Notes under the pieces: model-generated
Told to the model about the DNA's origin: nothing
Databases searched by the model: none
Seen by the model: the letters and a program-made list of their open reading frames with translations, nothing else
DNA from: Trichomonas vaginalis G3
Taxonomy: Eukaryota > Parabasalia > Trichomonadida > Trichomonadidae
Assembly (NCBI RefSeq): GCF_026262505.1
Contig: NC_067204.1
Location: forward strand, 14,588,522 to 14,652,521
Length of the DNA: 64,000 nucleotides
Reading direction: 5' to 3'
Translations under genes and position numbers: made by a program
In this document: one piece after another, positions 18,730-28,612 of the stretch
Layout: every line of letters starts with the position of its first letter
How positions within the stretch are numbered: the stretch's first letter is position 1

Positions 18730-19686
18730 ATGACGAATCCAAACAAGGACCCCTATTGTTTCTAAAGCGACAAAGAAAGCACTCATGGTAAAAATCTTTT
18801 AGTTCAACACCAAATGCTTGGTTTATGGATATCTTGGAAAACATTCGAGAGTTAGAACAGATGGACCACCATACTGGCTAATATTTTGTCGGTCAAAACA
18901 CAAGATACTGTGAAGCCATACCATTATGGTCCAAAAATATTTTAGATGTGAAAACTGCTTGACAATATTCGTTGACAAATACCATCCAACAAAACTGACA
19001 TGACTGTGAAAGTTCTTTCAAATCAGATGATATTAAAAACTATCTGCGTCAAAAAATGTAAACCAATATTTCATTGTCGACCAAAACCATTCTGCTCTTG
19101 GTGTCATTGACGGTTGTATAAAAATGTTAAGAGACCTAAACCAACCACAAGGTGGTGAAGCAAATGAAATTCATATGACGACAAATATAGACACTTCTCC
19201 ATGGCAAAGATGAGACAAGTTTTTAAATATTTACAATAGCCGTAAACAAAAAGGTTTGGGAAACCACTCCCCCGAAGAAATGAAAAACAACCCTGACTTA
19301 GAGAAAGACTATATATTTAATAATTTAGTCAAAAGAGACAAACAAGAAAGAATGCCGGGCTTCAAACTTCAGAAAGGTGACAAAGTAAAATAGAAATACC
19401 TAAACGCGACCCATATGAAAATACTATTGACTATGACAACAATGGGAACCCGACAGGTACTCACATTCGTGTTCGTAAAAATAGAAGAAAGTATACAAGA
19501 GAATATTATGAAGTTTTAGGCAAACATGGCAAAATGTACACACTGCAAGCAGAAGATAAAACTACTATTGTCAGACCTCGTTTCAAACTTGTCAAAGTTC
19601 AAGGTGGTATACTTTCAAAGACAGTTCCTAACAAATATAAGACAACTCCTGACGAATATGCTAAAGAAGTTGAAAATGACGACTAA
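18730..19686 (+). pseudogene. E1 rve-type (retroviral-like) integrase remnant
   Basis: Integrase fragments typical of Polintons: FIVDQNHSALGVIDGCIKML followed by FLNIYNSRKQKGLGNHSPEEM, the usual C-terminal end of the catalytic core. Next come KLQKGDKVK and YTREYYEVLGKHGKMYTL...RPRFKLVKV, an SH3/chromo-like C-terminal DNA-binding domain. The enzyme would insert the element into the host genome. E2 has its own integrase at 28613-30131. This copy carries several breaks. Confidence 0.75.
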
Positions 19687-20768
19687 GCATTTCTATACCA
19701 TGCGTAAACTGTCATGTAAGGTGGCATGTAGTCTTTACTTTGTCCCGTTGTTTGCGTATATCCTGAAACGCGATGTGTATGGTTTCCTCCTCCCTCAGTG
19801 TTACTCCAGTAACAATTTATAGCAAACTTAACGTTGTCTTTAACATCATATCCTTTACCTTTTGTCATTGCTGACCAATCCCAATATCTATGCTTATGCC
19901 AACCTGCTTGAGATGTACTTAAATCTATGTAGTGACTGTGTGCAGGTAAATTTTCACCTGAAATCGTTTTACTTCCACCTGTTTCCTTTGAAGAGTTTGC
20001 ACAATACAAAAACCTGTCGACTATTTGAGTCCAAGTTCCAAAACCCAGAACTGTTTCTGGTCTGGTAGAGTTCATTGACGTATAAATAGAGCCTATAGGA
20101 TATAATGTTTGAAGTATTTCTGTCTTTAATGTTTGAAGCTCTGTTTTGTCTGCTTTCTTGTCATATAAATCTTGAGCAGTGAATTTAATATTATGTTCAT
20201 CCTTCATGACATAAACATCTTTACATCTAATGTTTCTCATCGTCGTTATGTCGTCATCCGATGTTAAACCTTGTGGAAAGTTAGGAGGTTTACAATATAA
20301 TGCATCCCCACCAGTTTCTTCAACCGTTCCTTCAATACTTTCTATAGCAACAGTTGTAAAACTTGTATGTGTATGAGTCTTATTTGCTTTCTTCTCTAAC
20401 GCACTAGCCACATATTCCTTATCCGCTTTCTTTTCAAGGCTAACGTTTAAGTCTGTTATTTCAGATATAGAATGTGTATGAGTCTTTTTAGAATATTCGT
20501 TTTCAGCTCTTGTCACTTCACTTGACATTTTATTGTCAACATATTTTTTGTCTGCTAGTTCAGGATGAGTATGTTCTTTTGTTGCATAAGCATTGTTAGC
20601 TCTTTCTTCTTCTTTTGCTATTGCATCGTCTACATATTCTTTGTCAGCTTTGTTGTCAACATCTGCTTTCAAAAGAAGTTCATTTATAGGTTTCTCGTTT
20701 AAAGTTCCTTTTGTTGGATTTATACAGACAGTATTGTTCTTGTCTTGAAATAGAAACTCATCTGTCAT
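19683..20768 (-). CDS. E1 phage-like fibre protein with gp10-type C-terminal domain
   Basis: A 361-residue protein. Residues 30-140 repeat heptad-like KADKEYVD / KKYVDNKM / THTHS blocks, as in trimeric phage fibre shafts. Residues about 222-361 form a collar-like domain: YPIGSIYTSMNSTRPETVLG, FGTWTQIVDRFLYC, GGSKTISGENLPAHSH, GGGNHTHRVSGYT and DYMPPYMTVYAWYR. These are the hallmarks of the T4 gp10-like C-terminal domain common in bacteriophage fibres and baseplates. I infer a capsid spike or receptor-binding fibre. E2 encodes the same C-terminal domain (35136-37227). It appears whole and is convergent with the integrase, touching its stop codon. Confidence 0.85.
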   Translation of the reverse strand: MTDEFLFQDKNNTVCINPTKGTLNEKPINELLLKADVDNKADKEYVDDAIAKEEERANNAYATKEHTHPELADKKYVDNKMSSEVTRAENEYSKKTHTHSISEITDLNVSLEKKADKEYVASALEKKANKTHTHTSFTTVAIESIEGTVEETGGDALYCKPPNFPQGLTSDDDITTMRNIRCKDVYVMKDEHNIKFTAQDLYDKKADKTELQTLKTEILQTLYPIGSIYTSMNSTRPETVLGFGTWTQIVDRFLYCANSSKETGGSKTISGENLPAHSHYIDLSTSQAGWHKHRYWDWSAMTKGKGYDVKDNVKFAINCYWSNTEGGGNHTHRVSGYTQTTGQSKDYMPPYMTVYAWYRNA

Positions 20769-20816
20769 TGGGTTTAATGTCAGTTTTAATTTCCTTCTTT
20801 CAATGACTCAGATATC

Positions 20817-20918
20817 TTAGAGTAGTTTGAAAAGTTTGTTGTTGTTCTTATTTAGAGCTTGCATAATGAGTTGTCGGTTGTGTTGTATTTCTCTCATAGA
20901 CGCTGTTTCATTTGACAT
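20817..20918 (-). CDS. E1 33-residue small open frame
   Basis: ATG to TAA encodes MSNETASMREIQHNRQLIMQ and 13 more residues (ALNKNNNKLFKLL). It is divergent from the gene at 20937, with a TTCTAGATAAAA-type promoter between them, an arrangement like other E1 gene pairs. It is short, so its coding status is uncertain. Confidence 0.3.
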   Translation of the reverse strand: MSNETASMREIQHNRQLIMQALNKNNNKLFKLL

Positions 20919-20936
20919 TTTTATTCTAGATAAAAT

Positions 20937-21785
20937 ATGCTTTCAATAGAAAAAGAAAATTCAAGAGTTGCTACAACTAAACCATTAGATGAACTTTTTA
21001 CTAATGTCGGTCAAAAGTTTGAGACAGAGACCGTAAAGCATGAAGCTATCGTTTTGACTACCCATTAAGATGGCTAAGAGACCCATCCGTCACAAAAGCT
21101 ATTGGCTTTCGTAGAATGAAGTTCATTTCAGAAGCCATACATGGTTTCCCATTTACGGTCGGTTTTGAAGTTCGATACTATAACAAAGAAAAACGTATGT
21201 ATGAGAAATTTGAACAGGGAAAACTTTTACAAGTTAGTTTGCTTGTAAACTTAGAAACAACTCTTCAAGCTTTTCAAGAAAAAAAATAAACGATATCTAT
21301 ATCGAATATGCAAACCAGTATAACATTGACGAGGGAGAGTACCATCTCGATATTATTTATGACAGGAAAAATGCAACTGTTAAAATCAATAGAATAGAAG
21401 ACCTTGGAGAAAACGTTTATATTTCTACAAAATATAACAACTTGGCATGGTATAGATTTATGAGGATGTTAAATCAGCCTGCAGCATATCCAGTACACCC
21501 AGACTTTTATGAAGTCGAAAACCCTAATGGAACATATGAAAATGTTTTCGACCCAGCTGCTATTATTGTTCATGCTTCATTTTCTGGCGCCCAAAACTCT
21601 TTCTTATGCTTGGCAAATGACTTTTACGAAAAACCTACAAAGTTATACGAACCACCAAGTGGAAGTATTTCAGACTTTCAAGTATGGTTACTACAGATGG
21701 AAGAAAAAGAATAATTCCATTATACCATGCGTTTTACTTAGAACTTAGTTTCATATACAACTACTATCGAACGGTAAAAATATAA
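20937..21785 (+). pseudogene. E1 remnant of a two-copy gene family (copy 2)
   Basis: It encodes MLSIEKENSRVATTKPLDEL, DYPLRWLRDPSVTKAIGFRR, NVFDPAAIIVHASFSGAQNS and KLYEPPSGSISDFQVW, in the order found at 14350-15209. The copies lie about 6 kb apart on opposite strands and have diverged substantially. Likely a structural protein; the function is unknown. Broken. Confidence 0.65.
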
Positions 21786-22031
21786 CTTTTTAATACGGTT
21801 GAGGTGTTGGATTTGGTTGCCAACTAGACTGTGGGCAGGTTCAGGCTGTTGTATAACAGGAGCTTGTTCTTCTGGTTCAGGGTCTTTAGGTATAATACCA
21901 ACGAACTGACCTACTCTTTTACCAATATTTTTGACTCCGTTCCAAATTCCTCTTCCTACGGTTTTTATTCCATTCCATATACCTCTTCCAACATTTCGAA
22001 AGAAGTTTCCAATACTACTGAAGAAACCCAT
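21738..22031 (-). CDS. E1 small basic amphipathic protein (adenovirus pVI/pX-like role inferred)
   Basis: The N-terminus MGFFSSIGNFFRNVGRGIWN carries two copies of a VGRGIWNGIK-type amphipathic helix, followed by GKRVGQFVG and a Pro/Glu linker. E2 has two proteins with the same design (42735-42950, 42971-43207). Gly/Trp/Lys-rich amphipathic helices at the N-terminus suggest a membrane-lytic or core protein of the virion. The exact C-terminus is uncertain because the frame runs into the convergent neighbour. Confidence 0.5.
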   Translation of the reverse strand: MGFFSSIGNFFRNVGRGIWNGIKTVGRGIWNGVKNIGKRVGQFVGIIPKDPEPEEQAPVIQQPEPAHSLVGNQIQHLNRIKKLYFYRSIVVVYETKF

Positions 22032-22050
22032 TTTACTATATGTAAAAATC

Positions 22051-22409
22051 TAATGTCCGCCTAGTCTCTTACGTTTCCTGTTGAGTTCCATAGCATTCTT
22101 TAACTGGAGCTCATACATTCTGTTTTCTCCTCTGGTAGAAAACATATTCTGGGTCAACTCCTGTGTTCGCGTCATCTGCATAAAGTTGTTTATATCCCAC
22201 TTCAGGGTTTGTATAAAACTCTTTCCATCTCATATTTGCATACCATGTGGCAAACCTAACGCAGCGTCATTTGACAGGCAGTTTGCATTTGTACATCTGT
22301 TGGCACTTGACCATAGTTTGCCATTGCAGTTTGTATTCTAACTTCATTTGGAATTCTCTGGGTTTGGTTGTCCAGGTTGCTGTGCATTCGCTAAGTTCTG
22401 TGCGTCCAT
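22051..22409 (-). pseudogene. E1 remnant of a small unknown gene
   Basis: It begins MDAQNLANAQQPGQPN and continues with ANYGQVPTDVQMQTACQMTL and a Trp/Tyr-rich stretch, ending in a basic RKRKRLGGH. A TTAATATTAGATAAAAATAT leader, similar to other E1 leaders, precedes the ATG. The family is unknown. A further short coding-like shred (ending NVQHMYS) lies at about 22430-22510. Broken. Confidence 0.35.
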
Positions 22410-22547
22410 TTAATATTAGATAAAAATATCTCTTACGAGTACATATGCTGAACATTTGCAGGCATTGGTTCATCTTCATATTCTCTGTACTTTTCTGCCA
22501 CGTCAAATAAATAAATGACACAATGGAAAAAACCTAAAACAAGTAGC

Positions 22548-23358
22548 CTATTTCAAACCACATTTACTTACTAATAAAATTTCTTTGTTATGACACTTTC
22601 TCCAGTTTATAGGACCTCTCTCATATTCTATCTTGTCATATCTAAACTCATAGTCATGTATTCCTCTAACCATTTCATAACGGTTTCCAAACCACTTTTA
22701 TCGGATGTAAAGTAAAAGCATGGAGTTATGTATAACGTCTAAAGTTTCTAAAGAGTCTCTCAAAGTCCAGTCTACTTGGTATTGAAAATCCCATGTGTTA
22801 TAGAACGGCGGGTCCACTATAAAGAAAACATTTTCCTTGTCTTTATATTTTTCATACAACTCTGTCCAACGACATCTCACAAACTCATACCCTCAATATA
22901 TTTCTATGTCCTCTTGAAAACATTTGTATAGTTAAGATATAAAACGTTTGACAAATGTTTTCAATGTCATGAACTCTTATAGAACCACTATATAATAGTC
23001 TAGCAGATATACTATCCCAGTCTATATATTCTGCTTTTTTCAAAACCTCTCTCACAATATTTTTCTTATCTAATGGTATACGTTCCATCTTACCTATAGG
23101 TATCTTTTCTTTTAACTCTTTCAATATATTGTTTGTGTCTGGAATATGTTTGAGACGGTCCATATAGTTGTCGAAGTCATTGCATATAATCTTTGAGTCT
23201 GGGAATATTGTATGGCACAAATGGGATATATAGAAACTTCCACCGAACAAATCTACAAATGTTAGACCATTCGGTAGTTTCTTAAGTTCTCTCAATATAA
23301 TATCTTTACATTTACTCTTATTTCCAAAGAACGGTAACGGAGGTTTTGTAAAATTCAT
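22548..23358 (-). pseudogene. E1 D12-class DNA N6-adenine methyltransferase remnant
   Basis: Motif I region PPLPFFGNKSKCKDIILREL followed by FVDLFGGSFYISHL (SAM binding), and later FFIVDPPFYNTWDF, the DPPY-type catalytic motif IV. The order and about 270-codon length match Dam/D12 enzymes. The C-terminal portion reads IHDYEFRYDKIEYERGPINW. The enzyme would methylate adenine in element DNA, for self-marking or epigenetic control. Related genes are known from phages and some large DNA viruses. This copy is broken. Confidence 0.8.
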
Positions 23359-23624
23359 TTATATATAATAATAAAAATGTTTTTCCTGAAAAGTGACAGA
23401 AAAGTGGACAAAGCATGAAAAACATATATAATTTGTGAAAAGCGACACATTATATAATGTTTTCGACCCAGAAGAAGGCTTCTTCCCAGAAGCAATGGAG
23501 GAAGAAGAAGGACCTCCGAATTCAACCAGAAGACTAACAATTTTCCGAATAAAAACTTCATTTATACTAAACATCTTCGGGCTAGAGGGCACGAAGTGCC
23601 TGGAAGCCCCACTACCTTTTTTTT
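23359..23624. other. E1/E2 boundary stretch
   Basis: There is no convincing gene. A short, comparatively GC-rich segment at 23450-23560 has open frames on both strands (for example from an ATG at 23459 encoding a Lys-rich peptide), but none could be recognised. The E2 terminal repeat starts immediately after a poly-T run at 23618-23625. Confidence 0.4.
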
Positions 23625-23778
23625 TATGTTGAAGGGTTGTGTGACTTTTTTTGTAAACGTAAGAATTCATACAATATTGAACGATTTTGTATCATTTTTT
23701 TTAACATATGAAGTAAAAAATGTATGATTCTTACGGTTTTTATTCTTACTTTTTGAATAAATCAAGATTTAAAAAATT
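23625..23778 (+). repeat. E2 left terminal inverted repeat
   Basis: Starts TATGTTGAAGGGTTGTGTGA and continues to about 23778. It matches the reverse complement of 44204-44358 with roughly one indel and a few differences. Internal CGTAAGAAT repeats occur in both orientations. Confidence 0.92.
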
Positions 23779-23839
23779 GACTTCTTACGTAAAATTAAAA
23801 CTAAGTTAAATTTATTTTTTTATTTTTATTTTATAATAA

Positions 23840-24974
23840 ATGAGTATAACAACTAATTCATTGAAATCTTTAAAGTTCACTAATTCAGAATTAGAAAATA
23901 TTTTAGAAAATTTTGGAGACGGTTCTTATCCAACATATATGCAGAATGTGAAAGAGTTTCCCAGATTGTTGAATGAATTTAAATATAACGGACCAATTAC
24001 TAAAAAGGCTATAATGAGATATTTATATCCCAAAAAAGTTGAAAAACAGGAGAATATTCCTCTTTATGGTCCAGAGGACCTGGGCTCAGAGAGCCTTGAA
24101 ACACCTCCTGAATATTTTGAAGAAAAAATTAAACAAGATGAATATTATAACGATGAGATTGAGAAATTGGAACAATTAAGAAATGAAATAGATGAAAAAA
24201 TTAAGGAATTGAGAAATGCTGAGAATGAAGTAGAGGGTTTAATGAATATCCCAGCTTCAGAATCAGAAGTTCAAAAATCACATGAGGAAAGATATAAAAA
24301 TTACTTTTTGGAATCTACTAAAAATTTATTAGATGGTGATATTGACGAAACACTTTCAGAAGAAGGCACAAAATTTATTCATAAACATAAGTTCATTTAT
24401 TGACGATGGAGATTATCCATGTATATTACTTTCACCTCCTCTTGATTCTGAAAAATTCAAAAAAGCACTGAAAAATGTAACATATGCAACAAATACGATT
24501 AAGAAAGAAGACCATGATATTTACACAAATTATTATTTAAATAAATGTACAGGTGTTGATAAAGTTTTTGATTTGTTAGATAAAATATCAAAAGAAACAA
24601 TTGGAACATATAAAATTTTATGCGATTGTGGTTTCATTATTGAAGATACCAATAATGTTTCATATGAAAGAACAGCACCGAAGGAAGACGAAGTTGAAAG
24701 GTCTATACCATTCGTTATTAAGAACATAAAAGATATGAAAACTTATAAACATTATATTTATTCATTTATTTCAGAAAAAATGGAAGCAACCCATAAAACA
24801 TCATCTCATCATTTTATAGCTATTCATACATTCCTTTTCAAAGTTGTGAAATTAAATAAGACAGGAATTAGATTTAATGTATCAGGGTACGCATTCTTGA
24901 GTAAATTAAAATGTATTCGTCACGTCGCAGATGATAAAAATTTATGTGTTCTTAATTCATTTTATGGACTTTAG
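23840..24974 (+). pseudogene. E2 unknown protein, first gene after the left repeat
   Basis: The N-terminal half (from MSITTNSLKSLKFTNSELEN) holds a coiled coil (EKLEQLRNEIDEKIKELRNA, residues about 115-140). The C-terminal half is Lys/Tyr-rich with CDCGFIIED and SSHHFIAIHTFLFKVVKLNK. I do not recognise a family. It could occupy the place of a virion-assembly or protease gene, but no clear His-Asp-Cys signature is visible. Broken. Confidence 0.4.
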
Positions 24975-25050
24975 CCCTGGACTCTCTGAGTCTCGGACTT
25001 TAAAAAAATAAACTTTATTTTTATTTATTTTTTTTTTTATTCTTACATAA

Positions 25051-28000
25051 ATGAACAAAAATGGAACAGCTAAAATGAATGATAATCAAATAAGAGAAGG
25101 TAGAAGGTTATTTAAACGCTTCTATAACATTCCTGATGGTGTTAATCCTAAAACTCGTAGAAGTTATTTAAATGAAGCCATAGATGCATATGAAGGATTT
25201 GACATTTCATCAGAAAGTGAGATTAGCAAGAATGTTAAACGTTAATATTGATTTTTATTATTGTGACCCTCAACCAGAAGACGTAGACATTAACAAGGTA
25301 GACTTTCCATTAGTGGAATCAATAATGATAGATCCAGAATTTGAAACAGTAAATATTTTATTAACACAGAGTCCATGTGGAAAACTTCACGCTGACAGAA
25401 TTACAGACGTTGAAGCACTCACAGGATATAAAGTTTGCCCCTTTTGCAAAGAAGAAGTTTATTCTATCCGTGATGATCCAGAAAGGAAAAACCAAAGAAG
25501 ATTTTTAAAACATTGTGAGAAATGTAAAGAAAATAATGGAAGATTAATTCAAGACGTTCAATTGCAAAACACACAACAACCATATGCACCACATATCACG
25601 AAACAGAAGATATATCAATGGCTATTAGCACATAATTTGCAGGAATATTATAAACCAACAAGATATTATATTACTTTTGACTTCGAAACATTAGAGACTA
25701 AAGAAGAACTTCAACTTTCTGAATGTGCAACTTTGAACGCTTACTTAAAACCATTTATGGTATCATCAACTGTCAAAATAAAGCCGCAAAGCGGCGAGGT
25801 CGTAGACCGTGATAAAACATTTACGAGGAATTTTTGCTTAACATCAAGTGATTCGTTCATCTCTGATTGGATTGAATTTTTATTTTCAACCTGTTCATTA
25901 GTTGCTAAATCAAATATTGAACAATATGAAGAATTAATGAATACATTAAATGAGAAACAAAAGGAAGCAATGAAAGAGCTTTTAGATGAAGAATTTAATA
26001 AAGTGAATATCATTGGTTTTAATTCGGGAAAGTTTGATTTAAATTTAATTCTTCGTGATTTAAATACTGCAAAATGGAAGATAAAATCAATGCTGGGTTC
26101 TTCTTCTCAATTTAAGCAATCATAGTAAAGAAAACAAACTGTCCATATGAATTAAGATTTATTGACATCAGAAATTATATAGCGGGTGGAACATTAGACC
26201 AATTCACTCAAGATTTCGGAAACAATAAATCACGTGTTAAATCCTTTTTCCCTTATCAATTCATCACATGGGAGAATTACGAAGAGAATTATATAAAAAG
26301 GAACCATTCACTCAAGATTCATTTTATTCAGCATTAACACAAGAAACAATATCCGATTCAGATTATCAAATATATCTCAATGATGCTAAAAATTTTAAGA
26401 ATAGATTAGAATATTTTATTCATTATTGCAATAAAGACGTTGAAATTATGATTGACCCAATTGATAAAATTATCGAAGAAACATTTGTTTATAAAATTGA
26501 CATGCTTCATAATCTTTCTTTATCATCGAATGCATCAATGATTCGTTACGCGTTAGCATATAAGAACTTCAATCCTAACGAAACATATCCAGAAGAAGAA
26601 AATGTGGAATCAAGTTTTGAATTAACAAAAAAGTATTGGAAATATAAAATTGAATCATATAAGAAACAAGATGAAAAGCGAAAAGAGATACAAAAACAAT
26701 GTTTCAATGGATGACTATCAATACTATCACGATTTAATCCTTTCATCTAAATGCAAAATGTGTGGTAAAGCGTTTACATATGCAAATAAACCAACATTGG
26801 ATAGAATCGATAATGAAAAACCACATACCAAAGAAAATTGTCAGTTAATGTGTTGTTATTGCAATGTCGTAAAATCAAATAAAGATGAAGATGTTCAACG
26901 TTTAAGAATCAATTTAAGAAATTATGCATTAAAAAATAATTTACCAATGACTTTAGATTCAGTTGAAGCTTATCACATTCTCCGTAATGGAATTACTGGT
27001 GGTCTATCAAATGTTCAACATCGTGTTAATCTTAAAGGAATCACGCACATTAATAAACTTTCATATAATCCAGAAACTAAAACTGTATCAAATGAGGACA
27101 CCACCAACATTATGACTCATTTCGTTGGAGTTGACTTTAATTCATTATATCCTTCATCATTTTCATCTAATCCTCATGATTTCATTCAATATACTGACCA
27201 TAAAATGTATATGCCGGGAAGATTGAATGGTGTTATCATTTGTGATACAGCAACAAAGAAAGCAAAAGCACTGGGAATTATTAAGAAGAAAAATACTTTA
27301 TTCGTGGCTGAAGTAAAGGGTCACATTGATGAAAAATACATTAATGATTACATAAACTTTTTACCGATAATAAGAAACTTAGATATTATCACAGATGAAA
27401 AAACAATTGGCAGTTTTATGTATAATTACATGAAATCAAACAATCTACCAGTTGACCAGAAACAGAGAAAATTAACTCAGTTAGCATCAACACACAACCA
27501 ATATCAACCATTTTCTTCTTATTATCTTTGGTATCTAATAGACAGATTTCATTTTATCATTGATGATATTCAATCAATTTTAACATTTACGAAAAACACT
27601 TGTTTTAATGAATTTGCGAACGAATTTATGAACGAAAGACAAAAGGCTGAATTAGAAGGAAATAAAGGAAAAAGTTTATTTTGCAAGATTTCACTTAATG
27701 GATCATATGGTTACGATGCAATGAATACACAAAATTACGCAAAGACTAAAATAATGAATGCACAGAAGGCACGCGTTGCATGTATGTCAAATAAGTTTAA
27801 AAACATAAGAGAAATAGTGAAGATACATATCAAGTGATGCTCAAAGATAGATTTTATAGATGTGATACATGTTTACAAGAGGCATTCTTCACTTTAGATA
27901 ATGCTAAATACTGGTATTTGGTTTTCATTTATGATTTTATGTATAAATGCATGAATGTTAATCGTTTTCATTTCATTGAAGGTGATACTGATTCATCTTA

Positions 28001-28510
28001 TTGGGCAATCGCTGGCGACCCAAATCTTCCTAACACTCAAGCATTTCAAGCAATTGTTACGATAAACAATTTTATGATAAAAACATTTTCAAATTCGCAC
28101 CATTTGATTTCTTCTGTTTTGATGAGAAATTTAAACCTAAATTAAAGAATAAAGCTGAAGAAAAAGCACATGAGAAGAAGTTATTGGGTTTAGCAATTGA
28201 GAAACAAGGTGATAACATGGTTGCTTTATGTCCTAAGTGTTATACATCATTCAACGGTTCAATTGATGGAAGTGATTTTAAAAAGATTGCACAAAAAATG
28301 AAAGGTGTTAGTTTACGACAAAATAAACAATTAACACCTAAAAATTATTTGGATATAATAAATGATAAATTGATATTTGATGGTCAGAATATTAATTTAC
28401 AACTTAAAAATGGGTCAATGACTCGCTTAACAATTGGTAAGACTGCATTAACAGGAGCACACACTAAGGCTGTATGTTGTGAAAATGGATGTTGTATGCC
28501 ATTTATTTAA
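25051..28510 (+). pseudogene. E2 protein-primed family B DNA polymerase remnant with HNH-like domain
   Basis: Domains in order: an N-terminal helical region, a zinc-type CPFCKEE...CEKCKEN pair near 25440-25530, exonuclease motif I YYITFDFETLE (about 25670) and motif II NIIGFNSGKFDLNLILRDL (about 26010), then an HNH-like zinc module CKMCGKAF...LDRIDNEKPHTKENC...CCYCNVVKSNK (about 26750-26890). Palm motif A VDFNSLYPSS (about 27130), motif B KISLNGSYGYDAMN (about 27690) and motif C FIEGDTDSSYW (about 27980) follow. The C-terminal part has ALCPKCYTSFNG and KGVSLRQ. This is the Polinton polymerase type with an unusual insertion. Broken at several places. Confidence 0.85.
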
Positions 28511-28612
28511 TAAAATACCACAGAAGAGACAAAAGGAACCGTTAATGATGGTTTTGATACTATGATTCAAAGAGGTGGGCACCCTTAAAACATTGATTTT
28601 ATTTTTATATAA

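Larger units (their letters stand above)
1..23624. mobile_element. E1: Maverick/Polinton-like element, partial (left end outside window)
   Basis: A large virus-like DNA element. Its parts are a capsid protein, minor capsid candidate, SF3 helicase, packaging ATPase, KilA-N protein, family B DNA polymerase, rve integrase, fibre protein and D12 methyltransferase, on both strands. Polymerase plus integrase plus capsid plus packaging ATPase is the Maverick/Polinton signature. The left end is not in the window and no terminal repeat was found at the right, where E2 begins. It looks old: I estimate two dozen or more breaks, although the helicase, ATPase, KilA-N and polymerase frames are still open. 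The right boundary is set only by the start of the E2 terminal repeat. Confidence 0.85.

Noticed and set aside
23435-23632. short open frame at the E1/E2 boundary
   Set aside because: Competing open frames on both strands, no recognisable domain, and its end lies in the E2 repeat.
26740-26900. intein in the E2 polymerase
   Set aside because: Position lies before palm motif A rather than at a usual intein site, and no splicing-block residues were seen; an inserted or fused HNH-like domain fits better.
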